The notes: generated by a model from the letters alone, not told the origin. Positions 24,061 to 34,903 are shown, numbered from the stretch's first letter. The stretch is 64,000 nucleotides of DNA from Neckera pumila (GCA_963969595.1 OZ018410.1:36437413-36501412); one strand, 5' to 3'. Program-made: numbers and translations.

Positions 24061-24513
24061 GCAAGGACTGTTCTTGTGCCATCTAATGTGATCACCATTG
24101 CGAGAGGCGAGAAGCTTGGCTTTAAGCCAAATCTTGTCAAACTTAGTTCAAATAAGAGAAGCTTGATGTGGTCTTTGACTAGCGGTGGTCCTGGCCTTCA
24201 ACTGGGCAGCATGTTATGAGTCCAGAAGGGCAACCCAAAAGGCTTGCTGAACTAGTCCCCGTGGCCACTGGTTTTGGAAGAATTTTTTTTGATTGCGAAC
24301 AATCCAGATGAGCCAGAGAGAGGAGCCACATAGGAGGTCCTTCCATTTGTCAGTTCATGTAGTTCTCTTCTACTCCCTTTGTTGCGTTCTTTTTCTTTTG
24401 TTTTTGCTCATTTCTCTTCATTTGACCAGCCTTTGGGCTTGGCTATTTTTGTACTTTTTTTTAATGCAATGGATCTCCCATTTGTTCAAAAAAGAAAGAA
24501 AGAAAAAAAAAAA
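24061..24513 (+). pseudogene. LINE fragment with 5' inversion and poly(A)
   Basis: The plus strand ends in a LINE-style 3' tail: ATGCAATGGATCTCCCATTT, then TTGTTC and A-rich sequence to about 24513. Upstream, coding similarity runs on the minus strand (24345 down to 24061), with phrases LWLIWIVRNQKKFFQNQWP, GLVQQAFWVALLDS and KFDKIWLKAKLLASR, typical of the region C-terminal to the reverse transcriptase in plant LINEs; stops interrupt it. A minus-coding block followed by a plus-strand tail is the layout produced by twin priming. AAGGACT flanks both sides. LINE origin is clear; the exact family is unknown. Confidence 0.65.
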
Positions 24514-25955
24514 AGGACTAATTTAGAACAAAGGCAATGATAAATTGAGATTTGAATCTCTAATGAAAGATCACTTTGAAAGGATTTAAATTACACTAGA
24601 TCTTTTACAAACACATTAGATGTTATTTGGGGGCAGTAAAGGGCTATTTCAAGCCCGTTCCCCAATCTGTTCATGATGCACGGAAGGAACATTGGGCTGT
24701 GGTCAGAACCCTAATTACAAAATATATATATATAAAATTGCTTCTGAAATCAAAAAATAAAGTTTAAAATTAAAAAAAAATCCCAAAAAAAAAGAAGTGA
24801 CGTGGCCGAAGTTCAGCAATGTCACACTACTACGCTGCGCTGTTGTGGCGCAACGCAGCACGTCCCCTGCAGTCGGGAACTTGCAGGCCTTTGGGAGGGC
24901 CAAATCCCCTCTAATGTGCGAGTAAATTTACTGCTATGCATCATTTGAGTAAATCTCATACTTAGATGTACAAACATCTTCCTACTTTCTACAACTGAAG
25001 CATTTGGATGTATTAGTTCCAATCACTATTGTAAAATGCATGTTGAAATAAACATGGTTCAATTGAACCTCATCAAGGTTCAATTGAACCTCATCTTTCA
25101 AGAGACAACAAAAACTTTGAAGCTACAAAGAATACCAATAAGACATCCTCGTGTACAAAATGAGTTCAATTCAAAACTCTGTGGTGCACCAAGGCCACTT
25201 GTCTATTTAAGAGTCCATAAAATTGTTGTAATTCATTCTTACAAATACTGCAAAAAATAAAAAAATGAATTTAATAGAATAACATTTTAATATTTTAATC
25301 CGCTTTAATTTTACATGAATTTTATACATCAGTGTCACTTGGAGTAATGGAATAAATTAGTCCAATACAAGCAATTTTACAATGTTGTTATATTTTGTAT
25401 TGTCCAAAATCAAATAATTGATCTTTGAGCTTCCAACCAACAGATTTCATCTAAAATGCTATAGTGGACAAAAGTGTTTGATGAATGACTTGCAAGGTTA
25501 CTAAACCCCCCCAAAGAATGCACTTATTCATCCAAAAATGGCAAACTTATTTGGTGATACACACCCTCCTTCTAAGTTTAATCCAACAACGACAACAAGT
25601 ACTAAAAGTGTCTCATGAATTCATAGCTTTCAAGGAAACTATCACAACATTGTATAACCAAGCAATGGTCTTCTCCATGCTAGGATAGTACTATGCTTTA
25701 CAAAATGCCTAGGAGGGACTTATCAACTAATTTAAGGATTAGAGCTGGCTGCAGAGCCATCATTAAGACAATTTTGTTCACCGTCAAGCTTCCCTTTTCA
25801 AGGATGCAAAAGAGACCCTTGCCTCACTAATAAACAATGTTATGTGTAGAAATAAAGAAAATGCACCAATTCATCCAAGAATCAGATTATCAACCTTGAT
25901 GCGGCGTCCTTGTAGGGCCCGAATGGAAAAAACAAAAACAAGTCTTCACACACAC
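24514..25955. other. No supported gene; short GC-richer patch
   Basis: The patch at 24795-24900 has an imperfect hairpin (GCTGCG...CGCAGC). A 21-bp duplication GGTTCAATTGAACCTCATC lies at 25059-25098. The 74- and 67-codon frames here have no domain. Confidence 0.35.
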
Positions 25956-26100
25956 ATCTCCTAAGAAGTCGGAGGGCACTCCCTTCTTCTTCTTTCCAGA
26001 AGTCCCGCATCAAAATTTCCTTCTTGTTTCCCTTTGTCAGCTATACCTTTTCCACTATCAATGAAAATTGTCCATGTGTTTAAAAAAAAATAAAAAAAAA
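25956..26100 (+). mobile_element. LINE/SINE-type 3' end with poly(A)
   Basis: A 3'-UTR-like segment ends CTATCAATGAAAATTGTCC, ATGTGTTT, then A-rich (26081-26100). The same tail motif (TATCAATGGGAATTGTTCATG) ends the insertion at 26868-27327, so this is one retroposon family. The 5' limit is not visible. Confidence 0.55.
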
Positions 26101-26341
26101 TTCCTTGTTGCTTTGAAAGTGATGATGTCTCTGGTTTGCATGGACAGACAGAATTGTTGACACGGTCTCGTCAAAGACATATTTGCCAGTGTGTGTTGAC
26201 TGAAATCATGGTGGACCACCGCGGGTTTCATCATGGGCTTTGATTCTGATGGAGTGATGACTTGCCCTTGGCTTGGCTTGGCTAGGCTATGCTGAGCAGG
26301 CGGCGGGCGGAGGGACTTCATCAGCTCCACCACCCAAAAGC

Positions 26342-26393
26342 CAGGACTCCCGTTTCATTTGTTTCACAAAAAAGAAAAGAAAAGGACAGGACT
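26342..26393 (+). mobile_element. Tail-only LINE insertion (38 bp) with 7-bp duplication
   Basis: CAGGACT (26342-26348 and 26387-26393) encloses CCCGTTTCATTTGTTTCAC followed by an A/G-rich tail. The sequence corresponds to the inverse of the insertion at 29343-29395 (CCTGTTTCATTTGTTTAAAA), supporting a common LINE 3' end. The duplication is short, so the call is moderate. Confidence 0.5.
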
Positions 26394-26855
26394 TCGTGTG
26401 GCAGCAAGCCTTGAGAAGTGAGACTCCTCCTCCTGTCTTGAAGGCAGTGGCATGGAAGCTCTCGAAGCTAAGTTAGGCTTAACTTAACCCTGTAACGCTG
26501 CCGCGGACACTGAGGAAGGAGGCTCAGAAATGGAGCATTTAAAGGTTGGCTCGCCTTTTTCATGTATTTCCTTGGACGGGAATATTTTTAGCTCATTTTC
26601 TAGACAAAGAGAAATTGATGAGGAATCTAACCCAAGTGGTTTCGAATTTTTCCGAGCATTTTTGAATTACTTATGAACTATCAAATGAGTTGGGTTGTAG
26701 GTCCCTATTTGTGAGCCTAGGTCTTTCATAAATATTTCACTTGCAATTCTATATAAAAATGGGGAAAGCAAAGAGAATGATTGGCTCTTGCACATAACAC
26801 TCGACGTCCCAGGGGCCCAAAAGTGTCCTCACATAGTTTCAAGTCTAATTCAAAT

Positions 26856-27339
26856 TGTTGTAACTTTGTTTGAGAAACCTTCACAGACCATGCTCAAGTT
26901 GCATGGCTCAAAGCCATGAACCTTAGTGAGCTCTACCCCAATAAGGCCGCCACCTTCCACAGAAGATTCGACAACTTCTGGCTTCAATCAAATTTCTTCG
27001 GAGTGAGGAGCCATCACCAGATGCAATGCAGTTTGCCGCCCCCCCCCCCCACCACCACCACCACCACCACCACCACACACACACACCAAATGGGGAGGTT
27101 CTCATGAGAGGCCTTCGGCCTCTCACTCTCTGGGCCGGGCTTGCTTAGATTTGCGGGCTTGGTCTTCCATCTGCTCTCGGTGTTAGTTTCTCTTTAACAA
27201 AAAAAAAGAGTCTAGGACTCTGAAAATTTAAAAATTGCCACTGAGGACTAGCTCCTTTGGTTCTTTGTAACGTTTCTACATATCAATGGGAATTGTTCAT
27301 GTGTTTCAAAAAAAAAAAAAAAAAAAGTGTTGTAACTTT
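26856..27339 (+). pseudogene. 5'-truncated LINE insertion with 12-bp duplication and poly(A)
   Basis: TGTTGTAACTTT (26856-26867, 27328-27339) flanks a 460-bp insertion ending in a run of about 18 A. The 5' part reads ELYPNKAATFHRRFDNFW on the plus strand, aligning by eye with KFDKIWLKAKLLASR in the LINE fragment at 24061. It is therefore the C-terminal end of a LINE polyprotein plus 3' UTR. A C-run and (ACC)n/(CA)n tract interrupts the coding remnant at 27039. Confidence 0.7.
27039..27087. repeat. Compound microsatellite C(n)-(ACC)n-(AC)n
   Basis: A 12-C run, about seven ACC units and several AC units in succession. It produces artificial poly-Pro/Thr and poly-Trp/Gly frames. Confidence 0.95.
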
Positions 27340-28500
27340 TGCATCCAATGTCCATATTCAATAAGACTTGTTGTAAAATATGCACTCTCTCTTCTAGTTT
27401 GTGTGTTAAAATTTTCAAATCAATCCAAATTGAATTGATTTTTTGGAAGCCAATTGAAGTTCATAGGCTCAGCTGATGGCTGCAACTTTGGGGGCATGTA
27501 TCTCCTTCATCCAATGTTATTTTTCAATAAAATTTGTTGGATTATTTTCTACTTGAAGTCTGGTTATTGTGGTAAAATTTTTGTGTCAATCCAAGTTGTT
27601 TTGAATGTGTGGAAACAATTTGAAGTTCAAAATCCCGACATTCTCTAGATTATAGTGAACTTTGGCAGCTTGTTTCTTCTTCATACAATGTTTGTTTCCA
27701 ATAAAAAAATATTGGAAAAGTTGTGCATACTAGTCTAGTTTTTGTGGCTAAATTTTCATATCAATCCAAGAAGTTATGAGTGACTGAGAAGCATTTTAGT
27801 AGAAGGAGGTTCAGCCTTAGATGTGTTTTTTGCAACTTTTCGTGCTATTTTTTGACATTTCAAAGTCATATTGCAGACACAATGAGTCAATTGAATGATA
27901 TCTTTTTTCACACCAATGTGTTTGTATATTGGTTTACAATCACTTTATAGTTCAAATTTTTTTCATTTGAGTAGATTTAGAAATTAAATTTCACCACCAA
28001 ATGTGTTGCTAGGAAAATTTCAGAACCCTATTTCAACACTAAAATATTATAATCTTGCAATTTATGTGGCCAAATGACTCCAAATTTGATCCATGTGATC
28101 TATTGCAAGTATACTACGAGATTGTACGGTTGAGATCTCTATAACTTAGTGGCATTTAGATCTATAACACTTCATAAGCAATGATGTTTCTGAACCCAAA
28201 AGTGCTTTGGGCCTTTAGAGGTTAATAATGTTTTTTTCCTTAATTCATTCAATGACTATACTGGTAAATTTCAAAACCAATTCATGCCCATTTCGCGGCC
28301 ATTTATAGGGTCCATTCTCAATATCTGCTCTGTTTTTACAACCTCCTACCTTAAGTGTCTGATGAATGACAAAGAATTTTTGTATGTAGGTTAGTAGTGT
28401 GATTGTTCATCTTTGAAATATGTAAAGAGAGGAGGCCTTGCAGTAGTTTGACTTCAAATGAGTAGTTTTGGTTTTCCTAAAGTAGAAGATGCACATTGTA

Positions 28501-29319
28501 TTAACCCCTAATAAAAGAACCATTGTCCCTGTGAGGGACAAATGGGAATTTCAGGCAAGTACCTACGCGATGAAATTTTGTTCGGATTTTTTCAAACTGT
28601 ATTTGAAGGTAGTAAAACTGATTAGCTTTGTGGAAATATAATTTTTTTTGCAATTGGTGCCCGGGAACAAAATTTATGCCCCAAACAACTTGGAACTTAA
28701 GTAGAGAGGGAGGGGGGGGGGGGGGGGGGGGGAGGGGACAGCAAAAATAATCTAAAAATTCAAATTCATATTTTTATTTTTTTCCCTCATAGATTATATT
28801 TTTGTCTACTTGGAAAGCTTTTATTCATTCCATTTGGATTTGTAATGAGAAATTTATATACAATCTTGTTTTTTAGGCAATTAAGCATTTTTTTAAAAGT
28901 AACTTGTAGAGTTCATTTATAAATGCCATTTTCACAATTTAAAAATAAATAAAATTCCACGTGGTTTAGTTTAGGGTTTAGGTTTTAGGATCTAGATTCT
29001 CAACTCAATTATCCACTACAAAAATTTAAAGCTCAAAACTTTGTAGTGCAAAAATTTTAAGTTAAAAATGTTCAAAGTCAAAAAATCTAGTCCCGCAATG
29101 TGCTGAAATTTTTGTTTTTTTCACTTTAAACACAGATATCTTGCAATCTGTGCTGTCAAAAATTCTGAAATTTTTTCCGCACACTCTCATACTAGTTAGG
29201 TATAAGATCCTACGGTTAGATGTGAAAAAAAAAAATCGATTTTTTTTACTTTTTGCTATAGAAATGGCAGTTTTGAGTGTTTTTTGGCAGAAAAAGGGCC
29301 GCGGTCCTTTAGGGGTTAA
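28501..29319. mobile_element. TTAA element, complete (811 bp)
   Basis: TTAA-CCCCTAATAAAAGAACC opens it and GGTCCTTTAGGGG-TTAA closes it. Its right half is nearly identical to 1771-2596. It contains a 21-G run and a short telomere-like phrase (TTTAGGGTTTAGGTTTTAGG near 28972). Confidence 0.85.
28712..28732. repeat. 21-bp poly(G) tract
   Basis: An uninterrupted G run inside a TTAA element, where sister copies have only a short AAGGGGCAAC. Possible G-quadruplex former and a likely site of length variation. Confidence 0.95.
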
Positions 29320-29328
29320 GCTTAAGTT

Positions 29329-29409
29329 ATGTTTAAGTTATGTTTTTTTTTGTTTTTTTTTAAACAAATGAAACAGGATTTCATTGCCAAGGAAGATGTT
29401 TAAGTTATG
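29329..29409 (-). mobile_element. Tail-only LINE insertion (53 bp) with 14-bp duplication
   Basis: ATGTTTAAGTTATG occurs perfectly at 29329-29342 and 29396-29409. Between them, read on the minus strand, is CCTTGGCAATGAAATCCTG, TTTCATTTGTTT and an A-rich tail, the 3' extremity of a LINE. This is extreme 5' truncation. Confidence 0.8.
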
Positions 29410-29439
29410 TTTTTCAGTAATGTGACTCCACTGGCCGGG

Positions 29440-29810
29440 CCTTTTATAACTTATTCCTTGTCAACTTGGAAGGTAGGCCGCCCTGATCCGTCCGAACTGA
29501 AGCTAAAAGCCTGGCAGCCCAGGATCCCAGTTGGCTTGGCTTCTGCCAGTCACTGCGGCCCTGGCTGCTGATGATACCCCAGCAGCCAAGCAGCCGTGTT
29601 GGTGCAGCAGTGGACACGTTGGACGGAGGAGGAGTTCAGTTGGGAACTGCAGCAGACGACGATGACGATGCAGAGTTGCAGACGCAGACGCAGACGGAGA
29701 CGCAGACGCAGACGCAGACGGACAGAGGTGGTCCTGCACTGGCCTGTCACACTGACACTGCCTGATCACTGTTGGTTTGGGGGGCAGCAGCAGTTCTGTG
29801 CGTGCGACAG
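29440..29810. other. GC-richer island with (GCAGAC)n microsatellite
   Basis: It includes a hexanucleotide array GCAGAC (about 29678-29720, one GGAGAC variant). Three frames stay open for 64-88 codons on both strands (Gln/Thr, Arg and Ser/Ala repeats), so none can be preferred. The GC shift suggests an old exon or transferred segment; no domain is recognised. Confidence 0.4.
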
Positions 29811-29883
29811 GGATTTCTTATATGGGACAATACAAAAGGGTTGAAATAAAAAAAAAAAAAGAGCAGCGAAGCCAGAGTGGGTG

Positions 29884-30190
29884 TAAAGTAGTCTGCTCTC
29901 AAACCGACTACCGGGATTTAAGAGCCGATTGCCTTTGGGGGGAAGCTAAACTCTTTGAAAGAGTAAATTTTTGGTAGGAAGAAAAATGGAATTGGCATCT
30001 AGCCCAAGTCGGTTCATATTTTTTTGGCCCTTTGTGGAATTAATTACAAAGTTTTGAAGTTGAAATGCAGTGGTCACTAAAACCGACCACCTCATGAAAT
30101 GTACACTGCTAGTAAATTGAAGAAAGCAAAATGTATCTCTGTGCTATGATCGCTTTTAGAGCCCACTTGCTTTTAGAGTAGACTACCTTA
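29884..30190. mobile_element. TA-flanked MITE (AGGTAGTCTGC family), copy 2, empty site
   Basis: The left end TA-AAGTAGTCTGCTCTCAAACC and right end TTTTAGAGTAGACTACCT-TA match 4483-4936. It lacks the TTAA element present there, keeping a single TTAA at 29918-29921. It also has about 60 bp near 30065-30120 that copy 1 lacks. Confidence 0.75.
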
Positions 30191-30289
30191 TGCAACTAGT
30201 GAGATCTTTGGAGTGGTTTGTTGCTCAAAATTGATGCATATTTTTTGTGTGTGTGTATATGTGTCTTTTTTTTTGTGGGGTGGGGTGGG

Positions 30290-30505
30290 GGTGGGGGGAA
30301 CAAATAAAGGAGACCGTTATTGCAAGAAGGAACAATACAAACACACAGTCGCAAGCAGCCTGGCAAAAAAAACACCAAGAGAATAAATTACAAAAGACAC
30401 AAGATGGAACTCCCCAATGGCACCACCAAAGTGCAGTGGCAATCGTCCCACGAGGCGCAGTATCTCAAGGAGGTTGGAAAACAAAGCCAGACTGAGGACC
30501 AAAAG
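30290..30505 (-). mobile_element. LINE 3'-UTR relic
   Basis: On the minus strand it ends GTTCCTTCTTGCAATAACGG then CCTTTATTTG, matching the end of the LINE at 32834-33377 (TTCCTTCTTGTAGTAAAGG...CCTTTATTTATG). Coding sequence is not recognisable and no target duplication was found. A GT/G-rich tract borders it at 30247-30299. Confidence 0.5.
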
Positions 30506-30532
30506 AACCTACTAGGGTTTCAACTTGATCAT

Positions 30533-31461
30533 TTAACCCCTAAAGTTTCATGACTATGTAATCACCAAAAACGCTCCAAAATTGCCATTTCTAATACAAC
30601 TACCAAATTTTTGGAAAAAAAACAATTTTTGACACATGTAACCATAGGATCTTGTAGTATGATATTTTGAAAACATGTGTTAAAAATTTCAGAAAATTCC
30701 ACCGTGTGGATCATAAGATATAAGCATTCAAAGTCTTGAAAACCATTTTTTCAATCCTGCGAAAAAACGGGCAGCTGCACTTTGCAAGCTCACTTCTCAA
30801 TGAAAAAATGCCGATAAAGGTGGTGCTTCTTTGAATTTAGTTTCCTAAACAAGTTGCCTATATGCATGAAAAATTTCACATCATTTGGAATTGTACAACA
30901 TATAGGATAAAAATAGTAAGTAGAAAGAAGTAGAAAATGACTCAAAATATTAAATTGTTAAAAATTTAATCATGGAATTTAAAAATGCCAATCCCAACGG
31001 TTGTAATGTTGTAATAATCAATCTACATCCTAAGATTTTATTTTTTTCCAAAAATATTGAAAATTGAGTTAAATAATCGATTTTAAAGTTTTTTTTAGAG
31101 TAGAGAATCCATAACTGCCCGCAAACCAAAAACTCTCATAACTTTTGACTCATTGATTGAAATGGAGTGACTCAAAGCTTTTAAAGTATATATAAATGTA
31201 GAGAACCAATTTCAAAAAAAAATTCCGGAAAAAATGATTTTTTCTGATCTGCCCAAACGACCCGTTTACGAAAACTTAACATATGAGGTCACAACTTTTG
31301 ACTCGTATTTCGAAATGTCATGAAACTTGGTACACATGAAGATATTCCTCGCCCCCACCTTCTATTAAAATTTCAGCCTCAAATATGGATATCTCTAGTC
31401 ACACGTACCTGCCCAAAATTTCTATACAGCCAAAAAACGCATGTTGGTCCTTTAGGGGTAA
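30533..31461. mobile_element. TTAA element, subfamily B, almost intact (922 bp)
   Basis: TTAA-CCCCTAAAGTTTCATGAC on the left; TTGGTCCTTTAGGGG-TAA on the right, one T short. By eye it is about 95% identical to 60505-61429 across its length, and the fragment at 63866 is similar. The block TAACCATAGGATCTTGTAGT lies near 30640. No transposase frame. Confidence 0.9.
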
Positions 31462-32437
31462 GAACCAAACTATGGTGATACCAGTTCCTTTCCAAGCGAC
31501 CTAGTGCAACCTTTGACTGACCAGGATACCCTGTAATGAGCCTACAAGTGTTCTCTCTAAATTAATACATCTTTTGTTTTCGTTTTTTGAAATATAATGA
31601 AATGGAAATTGATACATGTCTTTAAGAAAATACTCGGTGATATATTCCTCCTTTTGCTATGGAGGAAATCAGACAATAAATTGTTGCAAAATCTTTGAAG
31701 AGGTATCACATCTTCGTGGATGAATTTGTAGAATTTTGGATGGATAAAATGAGTTGTCATCCACATTTTGCATATTTTCATCCCTATCTATAGATGTAAA
31801 GAGCTTCGTGACTCCAATGTACTACCCCCTCCTAATGAAACAATCACCAACCAAGGTGGTCACCAAAAATATAGTTATAGGGGCAAGTTTGATAGAAAAT
31901 AATTGTACAAATAGATGACAAAGACTTTTCAAAAAAAATATTTTGAAGAAAAAATTAAAAAACTATAAATGAAAACAGAATCTTTTAATATATTTTTGTT
32001 TTTAGCATCTACCAAAACTAAGTTAATTATTTGGTAGGAATGTCTGACCATGCCAATTACCTAGGTAACATTGTTTTGTAGCTAAAATGACTAGAACAAA
32101 AGTTAAGCGGATGGAAAACCACTAAAAATGCATGATAATTTTAATGGTATGATAATAATATTTTAGTCTAAATTTATCATTTAAAAAAATAAAATTTTCT
32201 CATGTCATGATTTTGTATTACCTTGAAAAAAAACTATGTGCAAATATTCATATTGGTCAAGGGTTCCATAATCATTTATTATGAAGATTTCAACCAATCC
32301 TTGCATAATCAATTGCAATTGGCATTCTTACTCTACTTGAATATTTTGGAATGACAACCACGTATGCTTGCATGCAAATCTAATCACATTGAAATGTCTC
32401 CTTTTAAATAGACGATAATGTCCTATCATTGCAAAAA
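31462..32437. other. No feature recognised
   Basis: AT-rich spacer. The 74-codon minus-strand frame at 31557-31781 has no domain. Confidence 0.35.
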
Positions 32438-32743
32438 GGAAGGATCAGTGTGTTTTTTCTGGCAATTTGGTGCAAAATGGCACTAAATTTTTTGACCTAG
32501 CACCAAGACTGTAGGAAATTTTTAGTAAAATTTTGATTGAAATCGCCAAAAAACTTCAAGTTTGAGAAAAATCTTGGATGAAATTGCCACATTGTGAATG
32601 AAAATAGAATTATAGATACGTAGTATCACATTTTCTATCTAGTACATGGATGAATGTTGAAACTTGGAGCACCACCGTAACATTTAATATTGCCACTTCG
32701 CCACTTCATGGAAAATGAAAAAAACAACAACATTGGGAAGGAT
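32438..32743. mobile_element. hAT-type MITE (290 bp), perfect 8-bp duplication
   Basis: GGAAGGAT (32438-32445 and 32736-32743) encloses CAGTGTGTTTTTTCTGGC...ACAACATTG. The interior is the inverse of the 289-bp element at 18228 (TTGGATGAAATTGCC, GTATCACATTTTCTATC). Confidence 0.85.
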
Positions 32744-32818
32744 CATTCACAAGTTTGCACCAGTCGGGGGGGTCCGATTTGCATCCTTGAAAGTTGAATC
32801 AATTTTCTTCCTACCTTC

Positions 32819-33392
32819 ATTCTCTCTAATTTTATTTTAATTTTATTTAGACATAAATAAAGGTTAACCTTTACTACAAGAAGGAAAGAATACAACCCAT
32901 CCAACCGCAGGCGGCTTGGGGTAGGCTTAGGGGGATAGTGGTCAGCATGTTAGTAGAGCAATCACCAGACAGATGCGGCGTGAGCCGCCCCACAACGGTG
33001 TCTAAGACTACGGAAGTCGATACACAAAGCCAACACGGGGGCCTGATAGTGTCCAACGGAGCTTCCCATCTTGGCTATAACTTTAGCACAACCATTTCTT
33101 CTGAAACCTCTCCTTAGCATTGGCACCCCCGGTCCGGATGTTTCGTCATGATGCTATGCACTTTCCTCCATTTGACCCTGCCATAGTCTACTAGTCCAAG
33201 CTAGATGCGTTGTTCCCGTTTCTCTAGGTGCCAATGAATGTTGTTTAAAATTGCGTCATTGCGTTCCACCCAGAGTGTCTATGAAATGATTGTTCTCGAG
33301 GCCGCCCCGGATATTGTTGATTACGTTAAACTTCCTTAGAATGCATGTGATCAGAAAAAATCCCCTGCTTCCCATGAATTCTCTCTAATTTT
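32819..33392 (-). pseudogene. 5'-truncated LINE insertion with 15-bp duplication
   Basis: ATTCTCTCTAATTTT (32819-32833, 33378-33392) flanks 544 bp. On the minus strand the first part reads TLWVERNDAILNNIHWHLE and continues EQRI, GLVDYGRVKWRKV, a pattern (LW-ERN followed by a helical basic stretch) seen C-terminal to the reverse transcriptase in plant LINEs. A 3' UTR and an A-rich tail (AATAAAATTAAAATAAAAT) follow. Reading-frame breaks make it dead. Confidence 0.75.
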
Positions 33393-33545
33393 CACATCTC
33401 ACAAAGACACTTCTATCACCTATTGGAACCCAGTTACTTTCCATTTAAAGATTGACAACTTTAACCAACTCTAACAAGTGTTTCCTAGTTTGATTTGAAA
33501 TCTATAGAATTAGTAGTAAAGAATAGAAGTAAAAATAAGCAGGTA

Positions 33546-34030
33546 CACTACAAGAGGCTCTGTCCATGTAAGGTAAAAGACCCCATTGCGGTTAAATGGC
33601 CCATGATGGACACCTAATGACCCCATTGTAGTTTTTCAGACCACAATCAATGCCTTACATGATAGTTATGGAGTAATTAGTGACCTCAATAGGTACTTCC
33701 AAATTTTCAGTGTAAAATTCTTTGTAAAATCTGATTTTTTAGGTCTTCCATGTTTGAAAATGTTGTGACTGCATTGGGTAGGAAGATGACCATATTCAGA
33801 TTTTGTTGGTCATGAGGTGGCCTACAAACCTCAATGGGCTGATCACTTTAAAAATTCATAACTAATTCATACTTGGTCCAAAAAATATAATTTCAAATGT
33901 CCTCACTCTCTCTCACACTTATCTTTGTGTGGGAAAAAATTTGAGAAATTTCAGCAATGGCATGAGGGTAGACTCCAAAGTTTGACCACAATGGGCTGGT
34001 TTACCTTATCATAGGCTCACTTTCCAAGTG
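33546..34030. mobile_element. CACTA-like non-autonomous element, right end decayed
   Basis: It starts CACTACAAGAGGCTCTGTCC, a typical CACTA terminus. The next 30 bp (ATGTAAGGTAAAAGACCCCA) pair with the inverted sequence near 33990-34015 (ATGATAAGGTAAACCAGCCCA). The outermost right end no longer shows TAGTG, and no 3-bp duplication can be confirmed. Confidence 0.5.
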
Positions 34031-34431
34031 AAGTCCTCAAACTCGCAACAGACAGATTTCGTCAATGCCAAGCTTCAGATCAGACAGACGGAGCATTTAA
34101 CAAGTCAAAATATAATTCTAATACTGTAGTTAAGCCCAAAGCAGAAACGAAGTTAACGGCTGATCTGATTGTCTGTCACCTTGAAGTCAAGTTGAAGCAA
34201 ACATTGAACGGAATTGTCCAATTCTCTGGATCTGGGGCGGCCCATCCAATGCAGCACGATGAGATGCTGGCACTGCGGCACACTGCACAAGACTGGGAGT
34301 CCGACTTTGCTGCATTCATGTGTGATCTTCTTCTTGGTCGGTTCCTGTGAAACACTTCAGAAAAAAACAAAATAGTGGAGCTAACTTACAGTTGGAAATT
34401 CAAATTCAAAAAAAAAAATTAAAACAATCAG

Positions 34432-34574
34432 TAAGGTAGTATGCTCTTAAAGCGACCATTTTAAGCCTACCCAACTCATCATTGACTGTAGAACATACTT
34501 CAAGCAACATGTCAGTCCTTCCTAGATAGGGGTCGCAATTAGAACACGGTTGGGTTTTAGGTGTAGTTACCTTA
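34432..34574. mobile_element. Short TA-flanked MITE (AGGTAGTATGC family), copy 3
   Basis: TA-AGGTAGTATGCTCTTAAAGCG on the left and GGTGTAGTTACCT-TA on the right. The interior is unlike copies 1 and 2, so membership rests on the left end. Confidence 0.45.
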
Positions 34575-34743
34575 AGTACTAGATTGGGAAATTTGAAATC
34601 AATACACAAACATTAAAAAGCTATGATTGAAAAAGTGAAAATGAAACATGGTTTGTGTAGACATGTCGGTTGTGTAGATTGGAGAATTGACTCATGACAA
34701 AACTATATAAGACTAATTGGGAGGCTTCTTATGGTTATTTTCC

Positions 34744-34903
34744 TACATTGAATAGGGGGATTAAGGGGACCAAATAATTAAGTGGACCTTTTTTTTAAAA
34801 CTGTAAAAGTTTGAAACAAGATGTACAACCCAACGTAGATATTTATATAGTGTAGAATGTCAATTAATTAGTATGGGTCCCCTTAATACCCCTATTCAAT
34901 GTA
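34744..34903. mobile_element. 156-bp TA-flanked MITE, copy 1
   Basis: TA-CATTGAATAGGGGGATTAAG on the left pairs with TTAATACCCCTATTCAATG-TA on the right, about 30 bp of inverted repeat continuing through GGGGACC. It is the same length as 41344-41503 and inverted relative to it. Non-coding. Confidence 0.85.

Larger units (their letters stand above)
26798..28225. mobile_element. Degraded TTAA element interrupted by a retroposon
   Basis: The right end GGGCCTTTAGAGG-TTAA (28222-28225) is clear and the block ACGAGATTGTACGGTTGAG lies near 28115. The left end ACGTCCCAGGGGCCCAAAAG near 26805 is weak. A 460-bp retroposon sits at 26868-27327. Confidence 0.5.

Noticed and set aside
26916..27126. Pro/Thr-rich and Trp/Gly-rich frames
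   Set aside because: Products of the C/ACC/AC tract; only the part before it (LINE remnant) is meaningful.
28970..28995. Telomere-like TTTAGGGTTTAGG
   Set aside because: Only two imperfect units inside a TTAA element; not an interstitial telomere array.
29503..29844. Gln/Thr-, Arg- and Ser/Ala-repeat frames
   Set aside because: All come from one GCAGAC microsatellite read in different frames.
34432..34609. 67-codon minus-strand frame at 34406-34609
   Set aside because: It lies across a short TA-flanked MITE and begins or ends in element termini.
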